From positions 1 to 36,445 of the forward strand of contig JAQYVW010000029.1 in assembly GCA_030145325.1 (NCBI GenBank): DNA of 36,445 nucleotides. Reading direction: 5' to 3'. Shown here in pieces: positions 14,505 to 22,749 of the stretch (within the stretch, counting starts at the first letter, position 1; each line of letters starts with the position of its first letter). Source of the stretch: Desulfurivibrionaceae bacterium (GTDB lineage: Bacteria; Desulfobacterota; Desulfobulbia; Desulfobulbales; UBA5123). Below the pieces are notes generated by a model, which ran no database searches, had not been told where the DNA came from, and worked only from the letters and a program-made list of their open reading frames with translations. The translations under genes and the position numbers were made by a program.

Positions 14505-17246
14505 CTAATTTTTCAAGGCCCCCTTCTTCAGCACTTCTCTGACAGTTTCTGCCATCTGTTGCCGTGAGACCGGTTTCATCAAAAACGATTTGATGCCCAT
14601 GGCTTGAGCTGATTCCTCGCTAACCAACGTGCTGTAGCCGGTGCAGAGGATGATCGGTATCTCTGGGCGGATGGCAAGGATTTGGCTCGCCAGCTCGGTG
14701 CCGGTCAAGTTCGGCATGGTTTGGTCGGTGAAGATAAGATCAAAGTCGGTGGGGTTATTTTTAAATTCCGTAAGTGCGGCCTGGCTGTCTTTCTCTGCCG
14801 TAACCCGGTAGCCAAGTCCTTCCAAAATGAGTTTTTCCGCGCGCAAAACAGGCTCTTCATCGTCAATACAGAGGATGTGTTCAGTTCCGGTGGGTAATTT
14901 TGTCGCCATGGCCGGGATTTTCTTTTTTAACTGAAGCTTCTCTGCGCTGGGGATATAAATGGCGAAGGTGGTTCCCTGGCCGATTTCGCTTTTCACCTGC
15001 ACCATTCCGTGCATTTCGCAAATAATCCCGTGGACGATTGCCAGCCCCAGGCCGGTGCCTCGCCCTTGTTCCTTGGTGGTGAAATAGGGTTCAAAGATAT
15101 GTAGGCGGGTTGTTTCGTCCATGCCGCAGCCGGTATCGCTGATGATGATTTCTATGAACTGGCCGGGCCTCAGGTCGCGGTAGGGCAACAGATCCTTAGC
15201 GGTTAACTCTTTGTTGGCAAGCTTAACGGTCAAAATGCCTTTTTCGTTTTCCATGGCGTGCACACCATTGGTACAGATGTTGATGATGATCTGCTGGAAC
15301 TTGGTTGGGTCGGCATGGATCATTCCGCAGTTGTTGCTGATCTCCTCATGGATTTCGATGGTGCTGGGCAGGGAGGCGCGGAGCAGTTTCAGCGATTCCT
15401 TGACCATGATCCCAGGGGTGAAAAAATCCTCGGTGCCGCTGCCCTTGCGACTGAAGGTGAGGATTTGGCGGACAAGATCAGTGGCTCTGTATCCCGCCTT
15501 GATCACTTCGGCGATCTGGCGGCTGGCGTCATCATTGTCGGCCACGGATTCTTCCACAAGTTCGGCATAGCCGAGAATGGGGGTAAGGAGGTTGTTGAAG
15601 TCGTGGGCGATGCCCCCGGCCAGAGTGCCGATGGCTTCAACCTTGTGCAGGTGCTGGAGCTGATTTTCCAGCTCCTTCTTTTCGTCATCTGATTGCTTGC
15701 GGCGGGTTATGTCCTGAACCGTGCCGATCATGCGGATTGGTTCGCCGGTGTGGTCGTACTCAACTTGGCCCCGTTCCTGAACGATGCGCTCCTCGCCATT
15801 GGGGCGGACAATGCGGTGTTCGATATCGTAATTGCGTCCGTGTGATAACGTTTCTTCCACCGCCCGTTGCACCAGTTCCCGATCCGCGGGATGGACGGAG
15901 TCGAGAAACCCCTCAAGTGAGGCATTGAACTGGGCAGGGGTGAGACCAAAGATGCGGTAAATCTCAGAAGACCACCAGAGGGAATTGTCAAGGATCTGCC
16001 ATTCCCAGCAGCCCAGGTGGGCGATCCTCTGTGCTTCTTGCAGCCGTCCATGGGCTTTTCTGGATAAAAGATTGGTGTGTTGTAATTCCTCGGTTCTTTT
16101 TTGCACCAAGGATTCCAGGTGTTGGCGGTGTTTCATCAGTTCCTTCTCTGCGGTCTGGCGTTTGCCGAGTTCTGATTGCAAAGCGGTTTGGACTTTTTTG
16201 ATCCTGCGGTTGAAGATGATGGCACAGAAGAGGGCTGCGAAGAGGAGGGCGAAAAGGAATATGATCACTATTCCTTCACGCCAACGATGTTCGACGAGAT
16301 CGGCCAGTGTTGCCTTGCCCATAGTAAGGTAGGGGCCGAGGTGTAATTCCCGCATCAGATCATGGATGGCAAGGTAGTCAAGGGGCACATCCCAACCGGT
16401 GATTTTGGCGTTAATGGCGGCTTTGCTGGTGGGCTCCATTCGCAGGAGAGCCTGGGTGACCAGTTTGGTCAGTTCCTTGGGGGTGTGCTGCGGTTTGGCG
16501 AACGGCCATTCCGGGTAGAGCGGCGTGCTGCGATAGTAGGGGAAGTTATGGTCTTGGGGTTGGGGGTTGATGATTCGGAAATCGTTGGCGGCGATGGAGC
16601 CATTCGCAAGCATTCGTTCCAGGGTATCGGTGCGGACAGTGCCGGCCGCGATTTTTTCAGATAAAACAGCGTGGACCACGTCATCGTGGGTTTCGCCGAA
16701 GAGGAGTTTGTCGAAATCATTTTCGGGGTCAATTCCCGCTTTTTTAAGCTCCCGCCAGGCCATCTGCCAGCCCCCTAAAGATCTTGGGTTAACGGCCATG
16801 AATGATTGCCCCTTCAGGTCGGCAATGGTTTTGAGATCTTTTCTGGCGATGGAGGTGAGGATGACACCGCCGAAGAGGCTGCTGCCTGTATTACCAATCC
16901 GGTTTTCCAGGGTGGCGATACGACTCACCTTGAACTTGGCTTCCAGCTCAACATAAAAACTGGGGTTGGTGATGAAAAAATCAAGTTGTTCCTGGCGCAC
17001 GGCCTCGTAAAGCTCCTTAAAATCCAGGGGGACGATGGTGAAGGTGTATGCAGGGATTTGGGTGGTGAGGTAATGCGCGGTGGCCGACCATTTTTGCCGG
17101 GCTATTGCCGGGCCGCGTTTGGCCAGAACGCCGATGGTTATCGTTTGGGAAGTGGAAAATGCTGTTTCGCCGCCCAACAGGGATGACAAAAGCAGGAGCA
17201 GAAAGATGGTGATTATTAATCTAAACGGTTGCTGTTCATGGTCCAT
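14505..17246 (-). CDS. Hybrid histidine kinase with fused PhnD-type sensor
   Basis: A 913-residue sensor: signal peptide (about 1-30), PhnD-like periplasmic binding domain (about 35-300, with QLDFFITNPSFYVELE), one membrane helix (about 322-345), a coiled coil (350-395), a PAS/PAC domain (about 400-515, DITRRKQ), HisKA with GGIAHDFNNLLTPILGY (phospho-His), HATPase with DTGCGMDE and GRGTGLGLAIV, and a C-terminal receiver with FTDQTMPNLTG (phospho-Asp) and the late Lys in LMKP. All phosphotransfer residues seem intact. No separate response regulator or Hpt is adjacent, so the output partner is elsewhere. It differs from the other PhnD system in this window, where the binding protein is a separate gene. 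Confidence 0.93.
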   Translation of the reverse strand: MDHEQQPFRLIITIFLLLLLSSLLGGETAFSTSQTITIGVLAKRGPAIARQKWSATAHYLTTQIPAYTFTIVPLDFKELYEAVRQEQLDFFITNPSFYVELEAKFKVSRIATLENRIGNTGSSLFGGVILTSIARKDLKTIADLKGQSFMAVNPRSLGGWQMAWRELKKAGIDPENDFDKLLFGETHDDVVHAVLSEKIAAGTVRTDTLERMLANGSIAANDFRIINPQPQDHNFPYYRSTPLYPEWPFAKPQHTPKELTKLVTQALLRMEPTSKAAINAKITGWDVPLDYLAIHDLMRELHLGPYLTMGKATLADLVEHRWREGIVIIFLFALLFAALFCAIIFNRRIKKVQTALQSELGKRQTAEKELMKHRQHLESLVQKRTEELQHTNLLSRKAHGRLQEAQRIAHLGCWEWQILDNSLWWSSEIYRIFGLTPAQFNASLEGFLDSVHPADRELVQRAVEETLSHGRNYDIEHRIVRPNGEERIVQERGQVEYDHTGEPIRMIGTVQDITRRKQSDDEKKELENQLQHLHKVEAIGTLAGGIAHDFNNLLTPILGYAELVEESVADNDDASRQIAEVIKAGYRATDLVRQILTFSRKGSGTEDFFTPGIMVKESLKLLRASLPSTIEIHEEISNNCGMIHADPTKFQQIIINICTNGVHAMENEKGILTVKLANKELTAKDLLPYRDLRPGQFIEIIISDTGCGMDETTRLHIFEPYFTTKEQGRGTGLGLAIVHGIICEMHGMVQVKSEIGQGTTFAIYIPSAEKLQLKKKIPAMATKLPTGTEHILCIDDEEPVLRAEKLILEGLGYRVTAEKDSQAALTEFKNNPTDFDLIFTDQTMPNLTGTELASQILAIRPEIPIILCTGYSTLVSEESAQAMGIKSFLMKPVSRQQMAETVREVLKKGALKN

Positions 17247-17392
17247 GTTAAAAGCCTTGGGGATGGGACATGTTGCGTGAAGGCTGCTGCTCGCAAGATA
17301 CGAATATCATCCGATATTGAAGGAGATAAATCAAGGTAAAGGATGTTTGGAGTCGGCCGTGAAAATTTCTCTCTGGCGTATTGTTTGATAAG

Positions 17393-17422
17393 TTGACATC
17401 TTCCGCTAATGCGGGCTATCGT
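17393..17422 (+). promoter_or_regulatory. Weak candidate promoter of the iron operon
   Basis: TTGACA (17393-17398) followed after 18 bases by TATCGT (17417-17422) lies about 48 bases before the FeoB-like start. The -10 match is poor. I could not identify a clear Fur or DtxR operator around it. Confidence 0.3.
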
Positions 17423-17469
17423 ATCGCCGCATAAGCGCTTTTCCCTTTGGTTTTAAAGGTTACTTATTC

Positions 17470-19473
17470 ATGAGTAAATGTGATACCTGTACCGGCTGCC
17501 AGGCCGGAATCCCCGATCTCTTTGATAGCGAGGCCAAGGGGAATTACGTTATTGTCGGCAATATGAATGTCGGCAAGACCACCCTCTTTGCGCGGTTGCG
17601 CGGCGCTGATGCGGAAAGGGTGAATGTGCCCGGCAATACGGTGGCGATTCGTAAGGGCAAGATCAAGGGTGGGAAAGCGGAGATCTACGACACCCCTGGC
17701 ATCCACTCGATTTTTTCCGGTAACGAAGATGAGCGCGTCTCCCGCGACATCCTTCTGGCTCCCCGTCTCCAGCAGGATCGGTTGGGGATTGTCATGGTCG
17801 CCGACGCCAAGAACCTCAAACACTCCATCGCCATTGCCCTTCAGTATGCCGAGTATGGCCTACCGATGTTCTTTGTGGTCAACATGATCGATGAAGCGGC
17901 CTCGCGCGGGATCGAGATTGATTACCAGCAACTTTCGCTGGAGATGGGCATGGAGGTCGGGATGACCATTGCCCGCGAGGGGCTTGGCGTTGCCGAGTTG
18001 CATGGCCGACTGGCCACCATGCAGGCGCCGCCCCAACTTATTGAATACTCGGTGCCGGTGGAGCGGTTTCTACTGGAAACGGAAAAGCTTTTGCAGCCAG
18101 CCGTCATTTCGGCCAGGGCCATTGGTTTGTTGTTGCTCTGCGGTGATCATGGTATTGAGGCCTATCTACAGGCATATTTCGGCACCGGGATGTTGCAGCA
18201 GTTAAAAGGGCTTGCTGCCGAATATCGAGCCGATGAGGCTGCGGCTTTTGAGGTCGGTCTGGTCAATCAGTACCACCGGGAGGCGACCCGCATTGCCGAG
18301 GCGGTGCAAATGGTGGAGCCTCCCTCCCGCCATCCCTTCATTCTAACCTTCGGCGACTGGTGTACCAAGCTTTCCACCGGCATCCCCATTGCTTTTGCCA
18401 TTCTTGCCGTCCTCTATCTCTTTGTCGGCACCTTCGGGGCCACCTATCTGGTGGATGCCATTAACGGTACCATCTTTCAGGGCATCCTGATCCCGTGGTG
18501 CGCAAAATTGGTGGCGGCGATCCCCAGCTCTTTTATTCGGGATATGATCATGGATCCGGATTTCGGTATCCTCCCCAGCGGTGTTTTCCTCGCTCTGGGG
18601 CTGGTTCTGCCGGTGATCTTCTGTTTCTACATTGCTTTCGGGATTTTGGAGGATTCCGGCTATCTGCCCCGGGTTTCCATCCTTCTTGACCGGGTTTTTC
18701 AGCGGATCGGACTCAATGGCAAGGGGGTGATCCCGCTGGTGATGGGCTTTTCCTGCGTGACCATGGCCATCCTCACCACTCGGGTGCTTAACACCGAAAA
18801 AGAGAAGAACATCGCCTCCTTTCTTCTTTTCTTGTGCATGCCCTGCGCACCACTGGTGGCAGTGATGCTCATTGTTTTGGATAAGATGCCCATCTCGGCC
18901 TCCATCACTGTTTTTGGCGTGATCGCCTTGCAGATGCTCATCGCGGGTTTCCTGGCCGACAAGATTTTGCCCGGTGGTCGCAGTCCTCTGATTATGCAGA
19001 TCCCGGCCATGCGAGTGCCTAAACCGTGGCCGGTGCTACGGATGGCCTCCCGCAAGACCTTTTTCTTTATGAAAGAGGCGGTGCCGGTCTTTGTCTTTGC
19101 CTCGCTGGTGGTTTTCATCTTCCAGCGTTTCGGTGGCCTTGATCTGCTGGAAAAGGCGCTGGGGCCTTTGATCCATGATGTGCTGGGGTTGCCGCCAAAC
19201 AGCGTCCAGGTTTTCATCAAGGCCATGATCCGGCGGGAAAGCGGTGGCGCTGAACTTGAGCATTTGGCCCACGCCTATACCAACCTGCAACTGGTGGTGA
19301 ACATGCTGGTGATGGTTTTCCTGGTTCCCTGCCTCAATGCCGTGATGGTTCTCTATAAAGAGCGGGGCGGGCGGGTGGCCTCCCTGATTCTGGTCACGGT
19401 CTTTTCCTATGCCATCCTTATCGGCAGTCTGGTCAATTACGTCTGCCAGACGTTGGGCGTTACTTTCACCTGA
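17470..19473 (+). CDS. feoB: FeoB-like GTPase-coupled metal transporter
   Basis: A 667-residue protein. The N-terminus carries CxxCxxC (Cys4, Cys7, Cys10), then a GTPase domain with G1 GNMNVGKTT, G3 DTPG and G4 NMID, a helical linker, and a membrane part with two FeoB 'gate' repeats, including PLVMGFSCVTMAILTTRVL and FLLFLCMPCAPLVAVML. FeoB imports ferrous iron. The copy is divergent: the usual GFGCN gate motif reads GFSCV and the G1 and switch regions differ from E. coli FeoB, so another divalent metal is possible. The next gene, a DtxR-FeoA fusion, supplies both a probable regulator and the missing FeoA-like domain. The spacing of 11 bases indicates an operon. Confidence 0.88.
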   Translation: MSKCDTCTGCQAGIPDLFDSEAKGNYVIVGNMNVGKTTLFARLRGADAERVNVPGNTVAIRKGKIKGGKAEIYDTPGIHSIFSGNEDERVSRDILLAPRLQQDRLGIVMVADAKNLKHSIAIALQYAEYGLPMFFVVNMIDEAASRGIEIDYQQLSLEMGMEVGMTIAREGLGVAELHGRLATMQAPPQLIEYSVPVERFLLETEKLLQPAVISARAIGLLLLCGDHGIEAYLQAYFGTGMLQQLKGLAAEYRADEAAAFEVGLVNQYHREATRIAEAVQMVEPPSRHPFILTFGDWCTKLSTGIPIAFAILAVLYLFVGTFGATYLVDAINGTIFQGILIPWCAKLVAAIPSSFIRDMIMDPDFGILPSGVFLALGLVLPVIFCFYIAFGILEDSGYLPRVSILLDRVFQRIGLNGKGVIPLVMGFSCVTMAILTTRVLNTEKEKNIASFLLFLCMPCAPLVAVMLIVLDKMPISASITVFGVIALQMLIAGFLADKILPGGRSPLIMQIPAMRVPKPWPVLRMASRKTFFFMKEAVPVFVFASLVVFIFQRFGGLDLLEKALGPLIHDVLGLPPNSVQVFIKAMIRRESGGAELEHLAHAYTNLQLVVNMLVMVFLVPCLNAVMVLYKERGGRVASLILVTVFSYAILIGSLVNYVCQTLGVTFT

Positions 19474-19484
19474 GTGGTGCAATT

Positions 19485-20135
19485 ATGAATGAAAAATACG
19501 AAGAAATCCTGGAGGCGGTCTGGACCGCTGAAGAGCAGAACAGGTACACTCTGGATGCGATCCAAAAAAACTGCGCCATCGACTTCAACGAGGCTGATTT
19601 GGACTATCTGGAAAAGGAGGGAATGATCGTTCGTCGTGACGACAAGATCCTCTTCTCCAGCGTTGGTAAGCAACAGGGTGAGGCGATTATCCGTCGTCAC
19701 CGCTTGGCCGAGGTCTTGATGACCAGCATCCTTAAATTGAAGAGCAACGAGATGGAGAAGATCGCCTGTCAGGTGGAGCATTATCTCCTGCCCGAGGTGG
19801 AGGCGGCCATCTGCACCCTTCTGGGCCACCCCGAAATCTGCCCGGACGGTAAACCCATTCCCAAGGGAAGCTGCTGTGAACGCTGTCTGGAGGTGGTGGA
19901 TCAGGCGGTGGTCAGCCTGGCCCAACTCAAGGCCGGTGAAAGGGGCAAGGTTACCTATATCAAGCCGGGTAGCCATTCCAATCTCCATCAGCTTATCTCT
20001 TTTGGTCTCAATCCCGGCGTGGTGGTGACCATGCATCGCACCAGCCCGGTTTTCTGTATCAAGTACGAGCAGACTGAACTGGCATTGGATGAGGAAATCG
20101 TTAAAAATATCTTTGTCTGGCGGTTGGCGGAGTAA
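19485..20135 (+). CDS. DtxR-family metalloregulator with C-terminal FeoA-like domain
   Basis: A 216-residue protein. A winged-helix-like N-terminus (about 1-60) is followed by the DtxR metal-binding and dimerisation region, with EAIIRRHRLAEVLM, the downstream Glu/His helix (CQVEHYLLPEVE) and the family signature LGHPEICPDGKPIP. A Cys-rich GSCCERC insertion follows, then an SH3/FeoA-like domain (about 140-216). It probably represses this operon when iron (or manganese) is plentiful. The winged helix is less canonical than in DtxR or IdeR. It lies between the FeoB-like and ferredoxin genes at 11-12 base spacings. Confidence 0.87.
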   Translation: MNEKYEEILEAVWTAEEQNRYTLDAIQKNCAIDFNEADLDYLEKEGMIVRRDDKILFSSVGKQQGEAIIRRHRLAEVLMTSILKLKSNEMEKIACQVEHYLLPEVEAAICTLLGHPEICPDGKPIPKGSCCERCLEVVDQAVVSLAQLKAGERGKVTYIKPGSHSNLHQLISFGLNPGVVVTMHRTSPVFCIKYEQTELALDEEIVKNIFVWRLAE

Positions 20136-20147
20136 GGAGAGATCATT

Positions 20148-20969
20148 ATGTGTGAGTTCTGCACCCAGCACGGGGATGGCAAGGTCTGGTTCAAGAATGC
20201 GGCCAACTACGGCAAGGATTTGATGGCGGATCTTGAGCGCCGCAAGTATATCGGTCGCTTCTTCACCGAGACCATTGAGTCCGGGCTGGTCACCATCGGT
20301 CGTTTGGAGACCATCTACCAGAAGAAAAAGCAGTTGCCTCCCCGCATCGTCAAGCAGATGGTGGATCAGGCCAAGGAAGAGCATTTCGGGCAAGTGGTGA
20401 CCATGGAGGATATCCGCGAGATCGTCGGTAAGGCGGCCACCATTGTTAGGGTGCCCTGTGCTTGCCGCTGGGCTGCCACCAAGAAGGAAAACCGCTGTTG
20501 TTACAGCGTCAGCTATACCCCCGAGACCTGGTACGATAATCTGGATATGGGTTACTTCGGTCTCGCTCACGATGAGGGGTTGGAGTGCGTCACTGCCCAG
20601 GAGGCCATAGAGCAGATGGAGGTTCTAGAGCAGGAGCATAACGCGGTGCATACCATCTGGACCATGGTCACCCCCTTCATTGGCGCTATTTGCAACTGCA
20701 CTCCCCAGGATTGCCTGGGGCTGCGCACCCTGTCCATTGATGTTGAGACCATGTTCCGAGGCGAGCAGGTGGCGCAGGTTGATGGGTTAAACTGCACCGG
20801 CTGCGGCAGTTGTGAGGAGGCTTGTCATTTTGGGGCGATCAGCGGTTATCAGGAGGCGGGGGAGTATAAGGCCATGATCGATGCCGAGAAATGTTTCGGC
20901 TGCGGCCTGTGCCGGAATGTTTGCCCCGTAGATGCCCTGGTCATGGTGGGGCGGCATTTAGCTGGGTGA
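20148..20969 (+). CDS. 4Fe-4S ferredoxin-type protein of the iron operon
   Basis: A 273-residue soluble protein. The C-terminus has two classic 4Fe-4S motifs, CTGCGSCEEACHFGAI and CFGCGLCRNVCPVDAL. Extra Cys groups occur upstream: CEFC at residues 2-5, CACRW...CCYS, and CNCTPQDC. The number of Cys suggests more than two clusters. A strong AAGGAG ribosome binding site precedes the ATG, and it starts 12 bases after the regulator. I infer an electron-transfer partner, for example to keep iron in the ferrous state, or an iron-responsive redox protein. The exact reaction cannot be told from the sequence. Confidence 0.85.
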   Translation: MCEFCTQHGDGKVWFKNAANYGKDLMADLERRKYIGRFFTETIESGLVTIGRLETIYQKKKQLPPRIVKQMVDQAKEEHFGQVVTMEDIREIVGKAATIVRVPCACRWAATKKENRCCYSVSYTPETWYDNLDMGYFGLAHDEGLECVTAQEAIEQMEVLEQEHNAVHTIWTMVTPFIGAICNCTPQDCLGLRTLSIDVETMFRGEQVAQVDGLNCTGCGSCEEACHFGAISGYQEAGEYKAMIDAEKCFGCGLCRNVCPVDALVMVGRHLAG

Positions 20970-20975
20970 TGGGGC

Positions 20976-21392
20976 ATGATTGACAGTTATGTCCAGCACC
21001 GCATCTATCAGCAGCAAGTCAAGATGCTCAGCAGTGGTGAGTGTTGCGAGATCGTGCCGATAAACCTGAATTACCAGAGCTTGATTATGGTCACCACCGG
21101 CGTGCTGGAAGATGACGGCCAGCAGTTCGTTTTTCAGACGCATAGTTGCGGCTGCGGGCCGCAGCCAACAATTTGGGGCGCCTATCTCAAAGAGGTGATT
21201 CCCTGGTCCAGTTCAAATCTGTGCGGTTGGTTTGCGGTCAGCGATAACCGCAAGGAGCGGCAACTTGTCGAGCAAAAGGTGATCGCTGAGGTCTACAGCG
21301 TGCGGTTGCCTGAAAACCAGCAAGAAAAAAGCGCAATCACCGCTGTCCTCCGCAGCCATTTCGGCAGCAATAAAGAGATCAGTTTCTTCTAA
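20976..21392 (+). CDS. Unknown Cys-containing protein ending the iron operon
   Basis: A 138-residue soluble protein that I do not recognise. It contains GECCEIV (about 21-27), a HSCGCGP motif in the middle, and NLCGW, five to six cysteines in all. That suggests metal or cluster binding or a redox disulfide. It begins 6 bases after the ferredoxin stop, so it is translated from the same message. There is no signal peptide or membrane helix. The neighbours suggest a role in iron handling or in maturing the ferredoxin, but this is inference from position only. Confidence 0.72.
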   Translation: MIDSYVQHRIYQQQVKMLSSGECCEIVPINLNYQSLIMVTTGVLEDDGQQFVFQTHSCGCGPQPTIWGAYLKEVIPWSSSNLCGWFAVSDNRKERQLVEQKVIAEVYSVRLPENQQEKSAITAVLRSHFGSNKEISFF

Positions 21393-21420
21393 GAGTTTAT
21401 CCCCGTCTGCATTCTATTTT

Positions 21421-21448
21421 AACTTCCTCTGATTAAGGAGGAGAAGTT
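21421..21448 (+). terminator. Possible weak terminator of the iron operon
   Basis: AACTTCCTC and GAGGAGAAGTT form an imperfect, bulged hairpin 28 bases after the last stop codon, followed by TTATTTCTC. The stem is short and the T-tract weak. Confidence 0.3.
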
Positions 21449-21568
21449 TATTTCTCGGCACGCTTGTAAAACTTTCAGTAAACTATTTTGTAATCGTAAG
21501 GCTTAGAAGATCACCAAATACGTGACTAACTGTTCTGTGTTCACTACCTCCTTCTCAAGGAAGATCCC

Positions 21569-22537
21569 ATGGCTGGGGCAACAAGATTTTTCCACATCAT
21601 CCACCCCCGGTATCTGCTCCACGACACTGGGGGAGCTGCACACTACGATATCCCCGAGCGGTTACAGGTTATTCAAGATATCCTGTCCGGCTTGAACGCA
21701 ACCGGCCCAATGGTCACAGTAGAACCAACTCCGGTGGAAGAAAAAAGGCTGCTGACTATCCATTCCCAGGAGTATCTTTGCCGTTTTGAGGAAGTGGCAC
21801 TCTCCGGTCGGAGTTATCTCGGGCACCCGGATAACCAATTAGGGTATGAGACCTACGAAATAGCGAATTTGGCTGCAGGGGCCGGACTCACTGGTATTGA
21901 TCTGCTTGAGAAAGAGCCAGGCGGCAGGATCTTCTGTAGTGTGCGTCCTCCTGGTCATCATGCGGAAAAGGCTGCGGCCCTGGGCTTTTGCTTTTTAAAC
22001 AATGTCGCCATTGCGGCTCGTTATTGGCAGGAGGAATATTCCCGTCGTCGCATTGCGATAATTGATTTTGACGCCCATCATGGGAATGGTATTCAAAGCG
22101 CCTTTGTTGAAGATCCAGACATTTTCTACGTTAGTCTCCACGAACATCCTTTCTATAGTTTCCCAGGAACCGGCTATGCCGAGGAAACCGGATCTGGCCC
22201 CGGCAAGGGAACAATATTAAATATCCCTCTTCTCTCTGGTGCTGGTGATGAGGAAGTAAAAAAAGCCTTTGCCGAACAAGTTGAACCAGCCTTAGAGAAA
22301 TTTAAGCCGGATGCATTGGTTATTGCTGCAGGTTTTGACGGACATCTCCTGGATGACATGTCTGGCCTGCATTTCTCCACAGGTCTCTACGGCTATCTGG
22401 GGTGCAGGATAGCAACTCTGGCCGATAACCTCTGCAAGGGCAGGCTTTTATCGGTTTTAGAAGGGGGGTACCACCTGCCGAGTCTGGCCTCTTCAGTGGA
22501 AGAATATTGCCGCGCGATGATCGAAAAAAAACAATGA
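21569..22537 (+). CDS. Histone-deacetylase-family (AcuC-like) deacetylase
   Basis: A 322-residue zinc-dependent deacetylase. The class I/II HDAC core is evident: RPPGHHAEKAAALGFCFLNNVAIAA (the tandem His of the active site), DFDAHHGNGIQ (zinc-binding Asp and His), AAGFDGH, and the C-terminal LEGGYHLPSL. The family includes AcuC, which deacetylates acetyl-CoA synthetase, and also acetylpolyamine deacetylases. A good AAGGAAG ribosome binding site precedes the ATG. The following genes encode an ADP-forming acyl-CoA synthetase and a CoA-transferase with a GNAT domain. I infer protein-lysine deacetylation in control of acetate/acetyl-CoA enzymes; polyamine deacetylation is the main alternative. 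Confidence 0.9.
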   Translation: MAGATRFFHIIHPRYLLHDTGGAAHYDIPERLQVIQDILSGLNATGPMVTVEPTPVEEKRLLTIHSQEYLCRFEEVALSGRSYLGHPDNQLGYETYEIANLAAGAGLTGIDLLEKEPGGRIFCSVRPPGHHAEKAAALGFCFLNNVAIAARYWQEEYSRRRIAIIDFDAHHGNGIQSAFVEDPDIFYVSLHEHPFYSFPGTGYAEETGSGPGKGTILNIPLLSGAGDEEVKKAFAEQVEPALEKFKPDALVIAAGFDGHLLDDMSGLHFSTGLYGYLGCRIATLADNLCKGRLLSVLEGGYHLPSLASSVEEYCRAMIEKKQ

Positions 22538-22574
22538 GGCATCGCAATGTTTGGCATGCATTTGCCGCCGCAAC

Positions 22575-22610
22575 GATCTCCGACAAAAATCCTCATTTAT
22601 GGACTGATAC
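22575..22610. mobile_element. Remnant end of the 143-bp MITE family
   Basis: About 36 bases match the right end of the copy at 28390-28532: GATCTCCGACAAAAATCCTC followed by ATTTATGGACTGATAC, with a few mismatches in the terminal repeat. The rest of the element cannot be found around it, so this is a decayed or truncated copy between the deacetylase and the acyl-CoA synthetase gene. Confidence 0.75.
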
Positions 22611-22667
22611 CAGTTAGCGAAGGAGCTCAAGACCGACCCGGTGGCGCACCTGAAGCGGATGCGACCC

Positions 22668-22689
22668 TGTTCTTCCTGGGTGAAGAACA
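22668..22689. repeat. Short hairpin before the acyl-CoA synthetase gene
   Basis: TGTTCTTC and GAAGAACA form an 8-bp perfect stem with a 6-base loop (CTGGGT), about 60 bases before the next start codon. No T-tract follows. It could be an operator or an mRNA hairpin; the evidence is the dyad alone. Confidence 0.4.
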
Positions 22690-22749
22690 ATATTTAGTCA
22701 TCCCGACTCGAATTATGAGACCATCATAACCTAACCTAGGGGCAAAATT

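Noticed and set aside
19437-20570. Long antisense open frame (377 codons) opposite the DtxR-FeoA and ferredoxin genes
   Set aside because: It is the shadow of two well-supported genes in high-GC codon-biased DNA; its translation is rich in His, Gln, Leu and Asp with no domain.
21490-21500. Second occurrence of GTAATCGTAAG, the left arm of the pepN hairpin
   Set aside because: Only 11 bases match and there is no inverted partner nearby; chance cannot be excluded.
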